Position numbers and translations under genes: made by a program
DNA from: Allomyces arbusculus
Lineage: Eukaryota; Blastocladiomycota; Blastocladiomycetes; Blastocladiales; Blastocladiaceae
DNA: 64,000 nucleotides
Direction of reading: 5' to 3'
Assembly (NCBI GenBank): GCA_027604705.1
Contig: JADHYV010000042.1
Coordinates: forward strand, 124,001-188,000
The notes under the pieces: generated by a model
Databases searched by the model: none
Told to the model about the DNA's origin: nothing
What the model saw: the letters and a program-made list of their open reading frames with translations, nothing else
Part shown: positions 46,312-56,642 of the stretch, in pieces
Layout of the letters: the number at the start of each line of letters is the position of its first letter
How positions within the stretch are numbered: position 1 is the first letter of the stretch

Positions 46312-47330
46312 CGCGGGCATGTCGCGCCAATGGTCCCTGTTAAGCATCCCGCTCGTGCAGATACAATGCTTTGATCGAAATGCAGAACCGGGAGTACACG
46401 ATCCCGCCGAATGGGCCGTAGCTTCCCGTGGACGGCAGGCACGTTCCCTCTGTTACTGGTCAAGCTCGAACTCGGAGACGTGCCGCTGTCCAACACGCAG
46501 GTGGCGATGCAGCGCGTGTTTGGTGGCATGTCGCCCGTTTTGCGCCATCTCCGGCTCGGCAGCGAGTTTGACAGCATGTACAAGGACGACAGGGCTGGAC
46601 TTGCCGCGTTTGACCGTGGTGTGGCGTGGCTGTTCCCGCTCTTGCTGACAACCATCACGACGCTCGTCGTCAAGCGCAGCACTCTATTTGCGGTCCGCAT
46701 GCTGATGCGCTTGCGCAGCTGATTTTGGAGCTTCAGGGATTGCTCACGTCATTCACGTTCATGGGCTGGTTTCGCCCGAGATCCAGGTCGTGTTTTGCAC
46801 GCTCGCGCTCGTTTTGCCTCAGATGAGCGTGTCGAACTTGGACCTGCCCCTTGGGATCGCGTCCGAACTGGTTCCGAGCTGGGCGGAACTGGCCGTGTAC
46901 TTGCCGAAGACCGACGTTGCGGTTCGCCATGACCAGTTCTGACGGGGCCTATGGAGCGCTCGAGCACTTGCCCGCGATCGGGCGGCTGCCGGTCGCGATT
47001 GACGCGCTGACTGTCCAGCTGCCGATCATGACCGCTGGCATGTGCGCGCGGCTTCCTCTTGCGCCAACGTTGCGGCACTTGACGCTCGAGCTCGAGTTCA
47101 AGGTCCGCGCACAATTCCTTACTACGCTGGCTCCGCGTCTCCCCGCTTCTTTGACCCACTTGACGCTCAGGTCGTGGCGGCTAGGGCAGCACACGCAAGT
47201 CCTGCACACGCTCATGACCTTTCTCCCCTGTACTTGCTTTCCCTGCACCTCGAAGACTGCGACCTCAAGACTTCAAACTTGGCCGCAATCACTTGACCCG
47301 CGCCGATCCATTGATCAGGCTGATAACATG
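46312..47330 (+). pseudogene. broken F-box/LRR copy
   Basis: Pieces follow the order of the intact gene at 47753. SRQWSLLSIPLVQIQCF matches SRTWSLLPVPLTQFRNF. LVKLELGDVPLSNTQVAMQR and VFGGMSPVLRHLRLGS match LFELELQDVTFPTSPEMQR. WLFPLLLTTITTLVVKRSTL matches WLLPLLPATITSLSFRRRTI. LPLAPTLRHLTLELEF and LPASLTHLTLRSWRLG match the later repeats. At least three frame changes separate them and the F-box half is missing. It is a dead tandem copy directly upstream of the living one. Confidence 0.62.
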
Positions 47331-47735
47331 ATCCTTCGGCTGCCGACTGCGACTTATGGGTTAACTGTGCGTCACCCCTCGTCGACGGCCATGTGTGAGT
47401 AGCTACCGTTGGCATCAACGCTGTGGCATCGAACGCTCGAGCTCGGTTCCTCTGGCCAATAAAATGTCTCGATTTGATTGCCCCACGCTTTCCCGCTTTC
47501 TTTATGCACTTTGCGCTCAAAGACTGGCCACGCGGCTGCATGACGACGTTCTGCCCAATCAGGGCTCACCTTCCACAAACCCTACCCTTGCGTGACCTGG
47601 AACGCAGCAAGCTGTGCGACTACCGATCTGGAAGCGTGCTTGTGGCCTGAGCTTTTGCAGAGCCTGCTACAGGCTTGCAGCTCGCATCAGGCGCTCGCAA
47701 CAACGTCATGCAAATTTTCAACCAACAGTGACCTC
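47330..47735 (+). pseudogene. second partial F-box/LRR relic
   Basis: After the tail of the previous relic, the sequence again reads LPTATYGLTV, then LPLASTLWHRTLELGSSGQ after a stop, then a PASL-like segment and a NCATTDLEACLWPELLQSL stretch. These match LPLAPTLRHLTLKLGSTG and CNITADDLSGCAWPQSLQYL of the intact neighbour. It is a short, frame-broken duplicate of the LRR end. Confidence 0.45.
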
Positions 47736-47752
47736 AGCTTGCCGCAAACACG

Positions 47753-49450
47753 ATGAGCGTACCCGGGCATGCCGCCGGCGCGATCTCGCCGCGTTCACGA
47801 CTTGATCAGCTGCCAACCGTCGTCCTGACACATCTGACCCAGTTTGTCGACCGCTTCGGCCTGCATGGCGACACGCTCTTGTACCTGGCTCTCGCTGCCC
47901 CAACGCTCTACGAGCCTTGCCTTCGTGCTGCGATCCAGACGGGTTCCGTGTTTCTGACACGGTGGCTGCGTGCTGCTGGGCCCGACCTGGTCAGTCGCAA
48001 CGTGGATATGGGTAATTTCGCGACCGAGCGGACGCCCTCAAGTGACCCGGCGCAATGGTTCCTGGTCCTTCCGCCGCGCAACTGTGACCGCATGCACTTG
48101 CCGATGCGCACAGCTTTCGGTGAAAAGGAGGCAACCATGTCGCGCACTTGGTCTCTGTTACCTGTACCCCTGACGCAGTTTCGAAACTTTGCCATTGAGG
48201 GCAATTCCGAGGACTGCACGATGGCGCCGAATTGCTGCTCCTTGACTCTGGCCAGCCGATCCAGCCCTTATTTTCCCTGGTCAGCCGTTGTGCTCTCCAT
48301 GTCCCTGTTTGAGCTCGAACTTCAAGATGTCACTTTCCCAACGAGCCCTGAAATGCAGCGCGTGTTTGGCATTATGCCTCCAAACCTGGGCTCTCTCAAG
48401 ATCAGCAACAAAAACGCCGAAGGGGAAACTGCGGAGGGCGCTGCCGCATATTGTGACGCCATGACCTGGTTACTTCCTCTTCTTCCAGCCACGATCACGT
48501 CGCTTTCCTTCAGACGCAGGACGATATTCCCGAGTATGGTGCTGCGGGCGATCGCCGACCTAGTTGTCCGGCTCCCCTCTCTGGCGTCGTTCACCCTGGT
48601 GGGGGCTCCCTCGGCCGAGTTTGCGCTGGTGGTTCGTGCGCTCCCGCGAATGGAGCTTTCGAATTTGGGCCTCACACTCCTTGCATCTCTTCGAGAGTGG
48701 GATATTCTCATTGCCAGCCTGCCCACGGCGGTCGGCACGCTTCAATTCCATTGCATGTCGAGCGCGATTGGCGATTTGCAACTCCCCCTTTCGGCCAACT
48801 CGCTGTCCGTCTGCCTCTCATCCTGGACGGCCAGTAATTGTGCGCGGCTCCCATTGGCCCCAACGCTGCGCCATCTTACTCTCAAGCTCGGTTCTACCGG
48901 CGGAGCTGAATGCCTGAGGGCAATTGCTTCACGTCTTCCCGCTTCTTTGAGCCACCTGACACTCAACCAGTGGCCGCTTGGCGGCACGGCAACCTTCCGC
49001 ACGCTCATGGCACATCTTCCACCGCATCTGCTCTCACTCACGATCAAGAAGTGCAATATCACCGCCGACGACTTGTCGGGGTGCGCATGGCCGCAGTCCC
49101 TGCAGTACCTCCGTTTACGTCACAACCGGATCATAGCAGCCTTATCGTCGCTGCCGCAGCGTCTTCTCCTGCTCGACCTCGGTTACAACTCTCATCTTGC
49201 GCGCTACATGCCGTACGATTGGCTCGTGCGCGTTTTACCCGCGTCGCTGCGGTGGCTGGACGTTTCCATGGGGTCGCCCGCTGACGCGGCCATGGCGCTG
49301 ATTCAATGGCCGCACTCGCCGCGCGCATCGGGCCAGAAGACGCAGGTGTGTTTGGCCGATCATTGCTTGTCGGACGACCTGTGGCAGCAGCTTCATGAAA
49401 AGTTTGATGTGATTCCGCCGTCACTGGATATGCCGGACCTGCCGTTCTGA
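47753..49450 (+). CDS. F-box-like/LRR family protein (intact)
   Basis: A single exon of 565 residues with all family landmarks. They are RLDQLPTVVLTHLTQFV at the F-box position, LALAAPTLYEPCLRAAI, WFLVLPPRNCDRMHLP and WSLLPVPLTQFRNFAIEG. LRRs follow from about 185 (MSLFELELQDVTFP, LPATITSLSFRRRTIF, LPASLSHLTLNQWPLGGTA, LPPHLLSLTIKKCNITADDL), ending with a compact tail (CLSDDLWQQLHEKFDVIP). The start gives 14 residues before the first conserved position. No introns or membrane spans. It is flanked on both sides by decayed copies of itself, so it looks like the surviving member of a tandem array. Function is inferred only as a possible SCF adaptor. Confidence 0.78.
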   Translation: MSVPGHAAGAISPRSRLDQLPTVVLTHLTQFVDRFGLHGDTLLYLALAAPTLYEPCLRAAIQTGSVFLTRWLRAAGPDLVSRNVDMGNFATERTPSSDPAQWFLVLPPRNCDRMHLPMRTAFGEKEATMSRTWSLLPVPLTQFRNFAIEGNSEDCTMAPNCCSLTLASRSSPYFPWSAVVLSMSLFELELQDVTFPTSPEMQRVFGIMPPNLGSLKISNKNAEGETAEGAAAYCDAMTWLLPLLPATITSLSFRRRTIFPSMVLRAIADLVVRLPSLASFTLVGAPSAEFALVVRALPRMELSNLGLTLLASLREWDILIASLPTAVGTLQFHCMSSAIGDLQLPLSANSLSVCLSSWTASNCARLPLAPTLRHLTLKLGSTGGAECLRAIASRLPASLSHLTLNQWPLGGTATFRTLMAHLPPHLLSLTIKKCNITADDLSGCAWPQSLQYLRLRHNRIIAALSSLPQRLLLLDLGYNSHLARYMPYDWLVRVLPASLRWLDVSMGSPADAAMALIQWPHSPRASGQKTQVCLADHCLSDDLWQQLHEKFDVIPPSLDMPDLPF

Positions 49451-50141
49451 AAGCGTGGGAGTGTGGATTGGGCGAGAGTGTGAGACGTGAAAGTACTGAG
49501 GCGCGATCGAACCGAGATGATGTTCTGGGTTTTCATTTATGCAGAAGCATCGCTGGTCCGTGTTGATGTGCGAAGCGTCGTTTTCGAGAATGGATCTGCT
49601 GTTTTGTTTGGCTTGATGTGCCGGAGAGTGATTGCGTTGCGCGGACCTGTGCTGTGGCGGGATTCAAGTGCACCTGCACATACACTACCTCTGCGATGCC
49701 TGCCTCACTGTTTATTCATAAATTGCGCTCTATCCTCTTCAAAGCATGAACATCTTGCACAAGGAAGGCGGTCGCTGACGTACAGAGCAAGACTGACGAT
49801 ATTTTGCGACATAGACGAGTTCACATTCTGCCCCGTTCCTGACCTTGCGTCGCTGTGATTGCAGAGAACCACAGGCAAGGACAAGCAAGAGCGGCCACGT
49901 CTCACGTCTCGGTGCTCTAGTAAACCTGGACAAGTAACAATCTCGACGAACCAACATGCCCTACTTGCCTCAAAGATGATGAGCAACTGCCCACAATTTC
50001 ATGTCGCGACAGCGCGCCATCCGCGGCTCAATCCGCCATCCGCCTAACTCTACTAGCAATGAGGCACTCTTCCGCCGCGTTGCAAGTCACTGTTGGTTGC
50101 AAACTGCCAAGTGCCCTGGAAATCGCTCATAATTCCCAGAT
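49451..50141. other. intergenic, no gene seen
   Basis: Mixed sequence with short open frames only. It separates the intact F-box/LRR gene from the calcium-channel fragment. Confidence 0.4.
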
Positions 50142-51385
50142 TTGCTCGCCATATTGGAGCTCAAGCTGGTCCAGGAGACGGCCCCACAAGGCGCGTTTGC
50201 CAAGTTTTTGGAAAGGCTGCAGGGGTCGCAGTTGCGCGAACTAATCCTGTGTGGCATGGCGGCGTTGCGCGTGTTTCGTCTCCGCTCGCTGATGCCGGGC
50301 ACGTCGATGATCGTCAAGACCCTGGCCGTCTCGCGCAGTATGCTGCTGAACGTGTTCTACTTTGTCGGCTACTTTTTCCTAATTGGCGCGATCACGGGGG
50401 TCCTGACGTTCAAGGGCACGTTTCACCGGCACTGTATGGTGCCGCACCTGGACGGGTCGCTCGTGGGGATCACGCCGACGCAGTATTGCGGCGGGTACGA
50501 GGATCCTGTCTTGGACGGGGCTCAGCTCACCCCGCTCGGGTCGAATGCGGTCGATACGAAAGGGTACATTTGCCCGCGGCCGCAAGTGTGTGTTGCCAAC
50601 CAGCCGAACCCGCATGCCGGGTTTGCATCGTTTGATTCGATTTGGTCGAATTTGTTGGTCATGTTCATGATCGTCTCGCTCGAAAACTGGTCCGAGGTAC
50701 CCTCGATTCGGGTCTGGTGGAAGGGTGGAGAGTGATCACCGGCTCACACTGCTGCGTTTTTCTCATTTTGTAGTTCCTCTACGGCACGCAAGACGGCGAA
50801 ATGTCGGAGGGCGCCGCGCTTTTCTTTGTCCTGCTCATTATCGTGCTCAGGTTCCTGCTGATCCAGTTGTTCGCTGCCGTCATTACCGAGGCCTTTGTCC
50901 TCGTGCACGCCGAATTCAAGGAAGCACGGCGCAAGGCGCAGCTCGCCGCGCAGCGCCGCGAGCACCTCGCCAAGCAGGCGGCCGCAGCCAACAACAAGCA
51001 ACCGGTCGTCGCGCCGCAGGCGCAGGAACCGATCAAGCGGCAAGGGTTTGGCGAGCACATTGGGTTCACGTTCAACTCGGTTGTCGCCGACTCAGGCGGC
51101 AACGGGCGCGGCGGGAGTCGGCACGGGTCGACGTTCGTGCCGGGTCGCCGCGGTTCGACTTTGCCGCGGCGGCAACCGTCAATGAGCTCGATGACACCGT
51201 CGTCGGCCCTGACCCCGCCGTCAGCGGCGGGGATCCCACACAGATTGCCGCCGACGCCGCCAAGTCGGTAGCGCGTCTGGATCGATAAGGTGCGGCGCAA
51301 GGTAATCACGACCATGTGGGCGTGGAAAGTCGTGTTTCTCGGCATTAACTTGGTGTACCTCGCGGTGCGCGGCATGGACGCCGTG
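50142..51385 (+). pseudogene. fragment of CCH1-like voltage-gated calcium channel
   Basis: The fragment holds S4-S5 and the pore of one channel repeat: ALRVFRLRSL, then LLNVFYFVGYFFLIGAI, VLTFKGTFHRHC, a Cys-containing turret loop and filter-like SLENWSE. An in-phase 77-nt intron (50697-50773) leads to S6 (LFFVLLIIVLRFLLIQLFAA), then a basic Ala/Ser-rich linker. After an in-frame stop near 51271, KVRRKVITTMWAWKVVFLGI resembles S1 of the next repeat and ends abruptly near 51385. Real CCH1 proteins have four such repeats and about 2000 residues; the rest is absent. The preceding 40 codons look LRR-like (LERLQGSQLRELIL), and LRR sequence resumes immediately after. The intron and the long open frame suggest a recent copy. 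Confidence 0.7.
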
Positions 51386-52458
51386 AAATGGGGGCCTAAC
51401 TTGTTGATGCTCATGGACGCGGGCGACATGGTCAACATTGTTGTCCACTTGCCGCCGACGATTACCGCGCTCAATTTGTCGCCAGCCTTTATCACAATCC
51501 TGCCATTGCTTGCCGCGACGATTTCTCGACTGTCGTTTCTTGCATCGCTCACCATCAGGCCCGATCTCGCAAATGGTGATGCTCTTTGCGCTGTGTTCAA
51601 TGCTCTCCCCTGTAATGCACGACCCTTGAACCTGAATATGGATATCTTGGCAGGAAACCGTTCATTTATGCTGCATTGGGATGCACTCAAGGCTAGTAGT
51701 GTTCCGCCAACGGTCGGTCCACACTTTTTCACTTGGCATGTTCACTCATGGACCTCGACCATGATGACGAAATCGATTGGATCGAAGGCCCTCTTGCGCA
51801 GATTTTCCCGGACCTGATGACCAATCGCCCAGTTGCGACCGAGTCTCTCCATCTCCGTTTGCTCACGTTCGGCTTTGAGGGCATGTGTGACGGCCTTCCG
51901 CTGGCGCCGACCCTGCAGTCACTCACACTCTTGTGGGGCAGGCACAATCGGTCTTGGTCAAACGTGGCCAAACTTTCCGCACGCATTCTGTCATTGCTCA
52001 CGCAACTCGCGCTCATCCACTGGCCGCTGAGTGGGGAAGTTGCGAGTGTTGTCTGGCCGCCGCATCTCATTGCCTTGAGCATCCTGCAGTGCGAACTGTC
52101 CACTCGTGACAAGGACGCTTGGCTGGCCGCTGGCCTGATTATCCTCGGTGGCTCGATTAGGAAAGCAGCCGTATCCAGGCTGGTGTCAAGGGATTGCCAG
52201 TGGGGCTGCGTGAACTCGATTCAAACGGGAGCCGCGTCCTTAGTGGCAAGCATGTCGCGTGGATTGCGGCACTGCCCCCCAGCCTTGTGCGTGCAGAACT
52301 TGACTGGGACCCGCGTCAATGGCGCCACGGCCAAGACTATTATGGCGCGTCCCGAGACACGGCGGTTGCCACAGCTTCAGGTCACCATGGGTCGATGGTG
52401 TGTGCCGCGAGAAGTGCTTGAGGCATTGCGGCATAAAGTTGATCTGCTGGCCGTTTGA
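51386..52458 (+). pseudogene. broken F-box/LRR copy, LRR half
   Basis: Directly after the channel fragment the same frame continues as LMDAGDMVNIVVHLPPTITAL and ATISRLSFLASLTI, matching the intact 47753 gene (LLPATITSLSFRRRTIF). A second frame, 51733-52458, carries LPLAPTLQSLTLLWGR, LIHWPLSGEVASVVWPP and the tail REVLEALRHKVDLL. At least one frame change joins the parts and the F-box half is missing. Confidence 0.6.
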
Positions 52459-52999
52459 TGGAAAGAGCGAAGGTGATGAATGTTTTGTTTGCCATTGTTG
52501 GCATAGTCTTGCGTTCTAACGTGCGTTTCATTGGTCTTTGCTCGACCCTTGGCAATCACTACTGCGAGACGAGTTGACCTGCAACGAATGACACAGCTGG
52601 TGGCGCTTTCAGTAAAAATGCGACGCGCAATCTGCTTTTGAGCGCTGGACACTGCCCCACTGCCTCAGTCTGGGAAAACAATATATGTGCCCTCGACTCC
52701 CACAGCTTCGCGTTTCAGCACAAAGCGCATTGTCTTTCGTCGATGAATGGGTCACCTCTTACGAGGAGCATGCGACCCAGATACACGTTGGCAGTTGGGG
52801 CAAGGGCTTGGCAACTGTGGCAAGGGATCAGAGGGCAGATCTGGATCCGAAAATGTGCTGTCTAATAAATGGACGAGTGTTGGTTCAATTCACGACCGTT
52901 ATCTAGTCAACGTCGCTCTGTTGTCTGATAAATGTCGATCTCGTTCCTGTCTGTAATCTCAAGGAGAACCCCGTCCGCAGCAATTCTTCACGCAAATTG
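52459..52999. other. intergenic, no gene seen
   Basis: Only short frames lie between two LRR relics. Confidence 0.4.
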
Positions 53000-53554
53000 G
53001 TCTGCGTCGGCTTGAGCACACAGGGCAGGTTGGGGACAGAACGTCGATATGGAACAGTTCATGGCCACCCATGCGGGAGATGTTGAGGGCTCGAGACCCT
53101 GAAGGCGCCTAATCGGTTTGGCGAGCACGGTGGCCGAATGGATGCAATCAAGTGAGAGGCGCGCAATGTGTTTGGGAAGGCGGCAAGGACCAAGTTAATG
53201 GCGGCCGGTCCTTTGTTTCAGCGAAAAAGGAGACTCCTTACCAACGTCATCAAGGATAAGGCGCTCGAGACACGTAGCACGACCGAGCCAGGTTGCCAGC
53301 GCCTGCATCGACCCGGTGTCATGGGCGTTAGTGCTCAGGTCGAGCGAAACAATTCGGTAGGCCGGGAGCCGCGCCAAAACAGTCATGATTCCGCGCGGCG
53401 AAAGGAGCCGGGACAGCGCCATGCCAACGAGCAGTAGATGCCGCAACTCAAGCGGCCTCAGTGTTCGGTCATCACTCTGCAGGGCCGAGACTGACAAATC
53501 GCGCACAGTCGGCGGAGTCGCATGCAGAAGAACGATGCCGATTCGCAAGGTCAA
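53000..53554 (-). pseudogene. LRR gene fragment
   Basis: The minus strand reads HATPPTVRDLSVSALQSDD, LRPLELRHLLLVGMALSRLL, AYRIVSLDLSTNAHDTGSM and CLERLILDDVG. Then, in another frame, comes LPKHIARLSLDCIHSATVLA. These are clear LRR units. They do not match the other copies closely enough to place them in a subfamily. No natural start or end is seen. Confidence 0.45.
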
Positions 53555-54190
53555 ATCTGAAGAGGATCAGGTCCAAATGAGCGAGAGCAAATAAAGCGAA
53601 GTCAGGAGTGAGGAACAATTCACCGTTTTGCTCTCTCCGGTAGAAATATGAGAATCAACACGTATCCTTTGAGGTTTCTGCCAGGCTCCCCTCGGGCAGT
53701 GCAGTCGTGCGAGTTATTCACCATTTTGCGAACAGGGCACAGACACATCACAATGAGCGACGTTGTTGCCTTGTCCATGCCGTGAAATGATGGCACTTTG
53801 CCCTCCTCAGGCTTGCGAGAAGTGGGTGGGAAAGCAATCGCTTTGCTCTTCCTTCCATGCTCTAACTCCATGGTCCAGACGCAATGAACGGCAAATTCCA
53901 GGACAGCGACGATAAATATCATATAAGTACTGTACAAGGCTCCTGCGAAAGAGCGGATACGGGGCGAGAAAGTGACAGAAAATAGCTCGATACAAAATCA
54001 GCACAGAAGCAGAGGTTGACAAACAAAAAAAAAAAAACATACAAATCAACCAAGACCGGCCTGGGCAACAGGGGAACCCGCCCCCGCTTGCCCAACCAAA
54101 CAACTCCCGTCTATCCAAAACGGATCCCACACGCACACACGTGCGCAAAGACCGCGCGCCGCCCATCCCCAACTGGGGATCCATCTCTAC
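53555..54190. other. intergenic, no gene seen
   Basis: Downstream flank of the PHP gene, including a run of twelve A near 54026. No gene or motif is recognised. Confidence 0.4.
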
Positions 54191-56056
54191 CTACACGACC
54201 AGCGGCCGACTCTGGTCCTGCCACCCGTGCACGGCAAACCGCCAATCGACCCACCTCTGCCGCGCGCTCTCCGCGGCGGCGCGTAACCCGATCCACGACG
54301 GGACCAAAATCGCGACCCAAAACGCGGCCGCGGCAATCTGCGCCGAATTCGTGGACACCGACTCGGGCTGGCACCATTCGCCGTGCACAAACGCGTATTG
54401 GCCACGCTTGTGCGAGTAGAACGACTGCAGTGCCTCGCCGAGCGCGAGTAAAGGCGCGAGGAACTGGTAAGTCGGGTTCTCGGGCAAGTCTGGCGCGCGC
54501 TCGAGTGTGCCCGCCGCATCGAACAGGATCGTGTTGCGCCGCGCGCGCAAGGCCGCGAGGACCGCGGGTTTCGTGATGCGTGGGGAGAGTTTGCCGTCGG
54601 TGCGTGCAGGATCGGGGGTGGGGGTGGAGAGGGTCGCGCCGTTCGCGTCGAATCCGGACACGTCAATCAAGTTCCACGCGTAGGCCGGCCCGGGGAAGTG
54701 CGTGTCGGACCCGGCGACTTGCAGGAGCTTGGTCTGTGCGGCGAGCTGCACGGACGGCACGTCGTACGTGTTCTGGTTGATGATCTCGAACCCGTCGACG
54801 CCCCACTCAATCAATTGCATGCGTGTCGGATGGTTCGGCAGCCGCGGCGTGTTCGGGTACCCGTCAGCGAGCTGCGTCGACCAGGGCACGTGGTTGACAA
54901 TCACGAGCCCGCCGAGGGAGTGCGTCTGATTGATGACGGCGCGCAGTTCGTCGTCAGTCGGCGACGCGCGCGGAGGAGAAATGGTCGTGTTGATGCCGAG
55001 CAGCGACAAGTGGATCCGGCAGCAAGTGTATTCGACGCCCGGGATCACGAGCAGCCGGTCTTTGAATTGCGCGTCGGTCAGCGCGAGCTGCTCGGCCTCG
55101 AGCCCGCCGGTGATGGAGTTGTGGTCCGTGACGGCAATCGCGTTGTAACCCTGCGCGAGCGCGTACTCGAGCAATTGCCGTGGCGTCAACCGGCCATCCG
55201 ACTTGGTCGAGTGGGAGTGCAAGTCGGCAATGGCGAGCGTGCCTGTATTATTGAGCGGGAACGCCGAGTCGAGCGGGACCAAGCCGCGGTCGAGCGGATG
55301 GATTTGCCAGGGGAAGTGCAGGTCCGAGTAGGCGACGGGCTCGCCGTTGTACTTGTAGTAGACGACGAGAACAAGTGCAATGAAGAGGCCCAAGAACACG
55401 GCGACACGCAGGTAGGCGGCAAATAGGAGAATACACCGTGACCGCCACTGCGATCCGCGCGAGTGCATGCGCGGGCGGTGCGCCGGATCATCCGTCACGA
55501 CCGTGTGGTGCCCGCGTTGCGTTGTGGAGGCGGCCGTTGCGGGTCCCACCGAGTTGGGGACCGCGTTCGCGCGCGCCTTGTCTGCGACCACGACCGAGTT
55601 GCGAAAGATAGATGACGGTGGGCGGAACCACGACGTGCGCACAGGTGCTTGCGGCGCGGCCGGGTCTGCTGCTGCTGCAATCGCGGCGGGTCCTGCGATC
55701 GAGGACGCGGCACCTGAGGGCTTACGGATGGAGCGGGTTGGCGATAGAGGCGCGTGAGGAGGGACCAAGTCGAGTGGCACGACGGTCAAGTCCGGGTCGA
55801 CCGTTGACGTGGGCACGCGACGGCTCGTGTCGGCCGTCAGGACGGTCAAACGGTGCGAGGGTGCTGGCGTTGCTGAACGAGGACGCGGGCGCGGCAACGA
55901 GGCGGGCTCGGCGACGGCCGAGGGGGTCGCCATGGTGCCGAGTGCGCTTGCCGGCCGTGTGCTCGCAACGGACGGTGGTGGTGGGTGGCCGGGCGGGGTC
56001 GCCATTGCAAGTGATGTCGATTTGATACTCGGTCGGTCGCGGCTGCGTGTTGGCAC
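54191..56056 (-). CDS. membrane-anchored PHP-domain metal-dependent hydrolase
   Basis: A single exon of 621 residues; a second in-frame Met at residue 18 is possible. A long Pro/Ser/Ala-rich, probably disordered N-terminus (1-205) is followed by a strong transmembrane segment (about 208-234). A PHP domain then starts near 275: DLHSHS (278-283), VTDHN (310-313), PGVEYTC (339-345), NHVPW (389-392) and AGSDTH (448-453). These are the metal ligands of the polymerase/histidinol phosphatase superfamily. A C-terminal hydrophobic stretch (about 573-593) and a short tail suggest a second membrane contact. Substrate unknown; PHP enzymes usually hydrolyse phosphoesters or nucleotides. Basic residues before the anchor suggest, weakly, that the catalytic part faces the lumen or exterior. 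It is divergent to SCO1. Confidence 0.82.
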   Translation of the reverse strand: MPTRSRDRPSIKSTSLAMATPPGHPPPPSVASTRPASALGTMATPSAVAEPASLPRPRPRSATPAPSHRLTVLTADTSRRVPTSTVDPDLTVVPLDLVPPHAPLSPTRSIRKPSGAASSIAGPAAIAAAADPAAPQAPVRTSWFRPPSSIFRNSVVVADKARANAVPNSVGPATAASTTQRGHHTVVTDDPAHRPRMHSRGSQWRSRCILLFAAYLRVAVFLGLFIALVLVVYYKYNGEPVAYSDLHFPWQIHPLDRGLVPLDSAFPLNNTGTLAIADLHSHSTKSDGRLTPRQLLEYALAQGYNAIAVTDHNSITGGLEAEQLALTDAQFKDRLLVIPGVEYTCCRIHLSLLGINTTISPPRASPTDDELRAVINQTHSLGGLVIVNHVPWSTQLADGYPNTPRLPNHPTRMQLIEWGVDGFEIINQNTYDVPSVQLAAQTKLLQVAGSDTHFPGPAYAWNLIDVSGFDANGATLSTPTPDPARTDGKLSPRITKPAVLAALRARRNTILFDAAGTLERAPDLPENPTYQFLAPLLALGEALQSFYSHKRGQYAFVHGEWCQPESVSTNSAQIAAAAFWVAILVPSWIGLRAAAESARQRWVDWRFAVHGWQDQSRPLVV

Positions 56057-56642
56057 TTGGCCGGGCGAGCAAGGCCACGGGCGAGCGCGTCGACAGTGGA
56101 TGCAGCGGGCGCCAGCGGTCCACGGCAGCGATGGGCTGGTGCTCGCCTGTCGCAGTCGGTCGCCGTCGTGTCGGGTGTTGCTGGACGCACGGCGCAGTCC
56201 GCGCGGGTGATGGTGGTTGTGGTGTGGTGGTGCGACGCTGCAGCAGCGCCAGGGAGACGGCCGTCTTGATTGCCAGGGCCGCTGCGCTTTGTGGCGGCGT
56301 GTGGCGAAAGGCGAGCGCGATCACGTCGCACCACATCACCTCTCTGACGTGGTTGCATTCGCCTCAGTCCAGGCAAGATTGCTTGATTCAACCTGTTCAC
56401 GCCAAAGACGTGAGAAACGCGTGACAAGAACGGGCACGCAAAGTTGATCACAAATCTGTTGTCGGCCATCCTCCTCCATCCACCATCTCTCAACAGCTTG
56501 CTGCAACCACAACTGCGATCTCCCGCTGCGCTTTCCTGCTCAAAACTGATCGCACAGGATTCGCGCCGCTTTGGACGCGCTGCCTCTGTTATCCGGCGCA
56601 ATTTGGACTTTGGATCACGACCATCCATCGCACGACCCAATC
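56057..56642. other. divergent upstream region PHP gene/SCO1
   Basis: Shared promoter space of two divergent genes, with no defined element. Confidence 0.4.
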
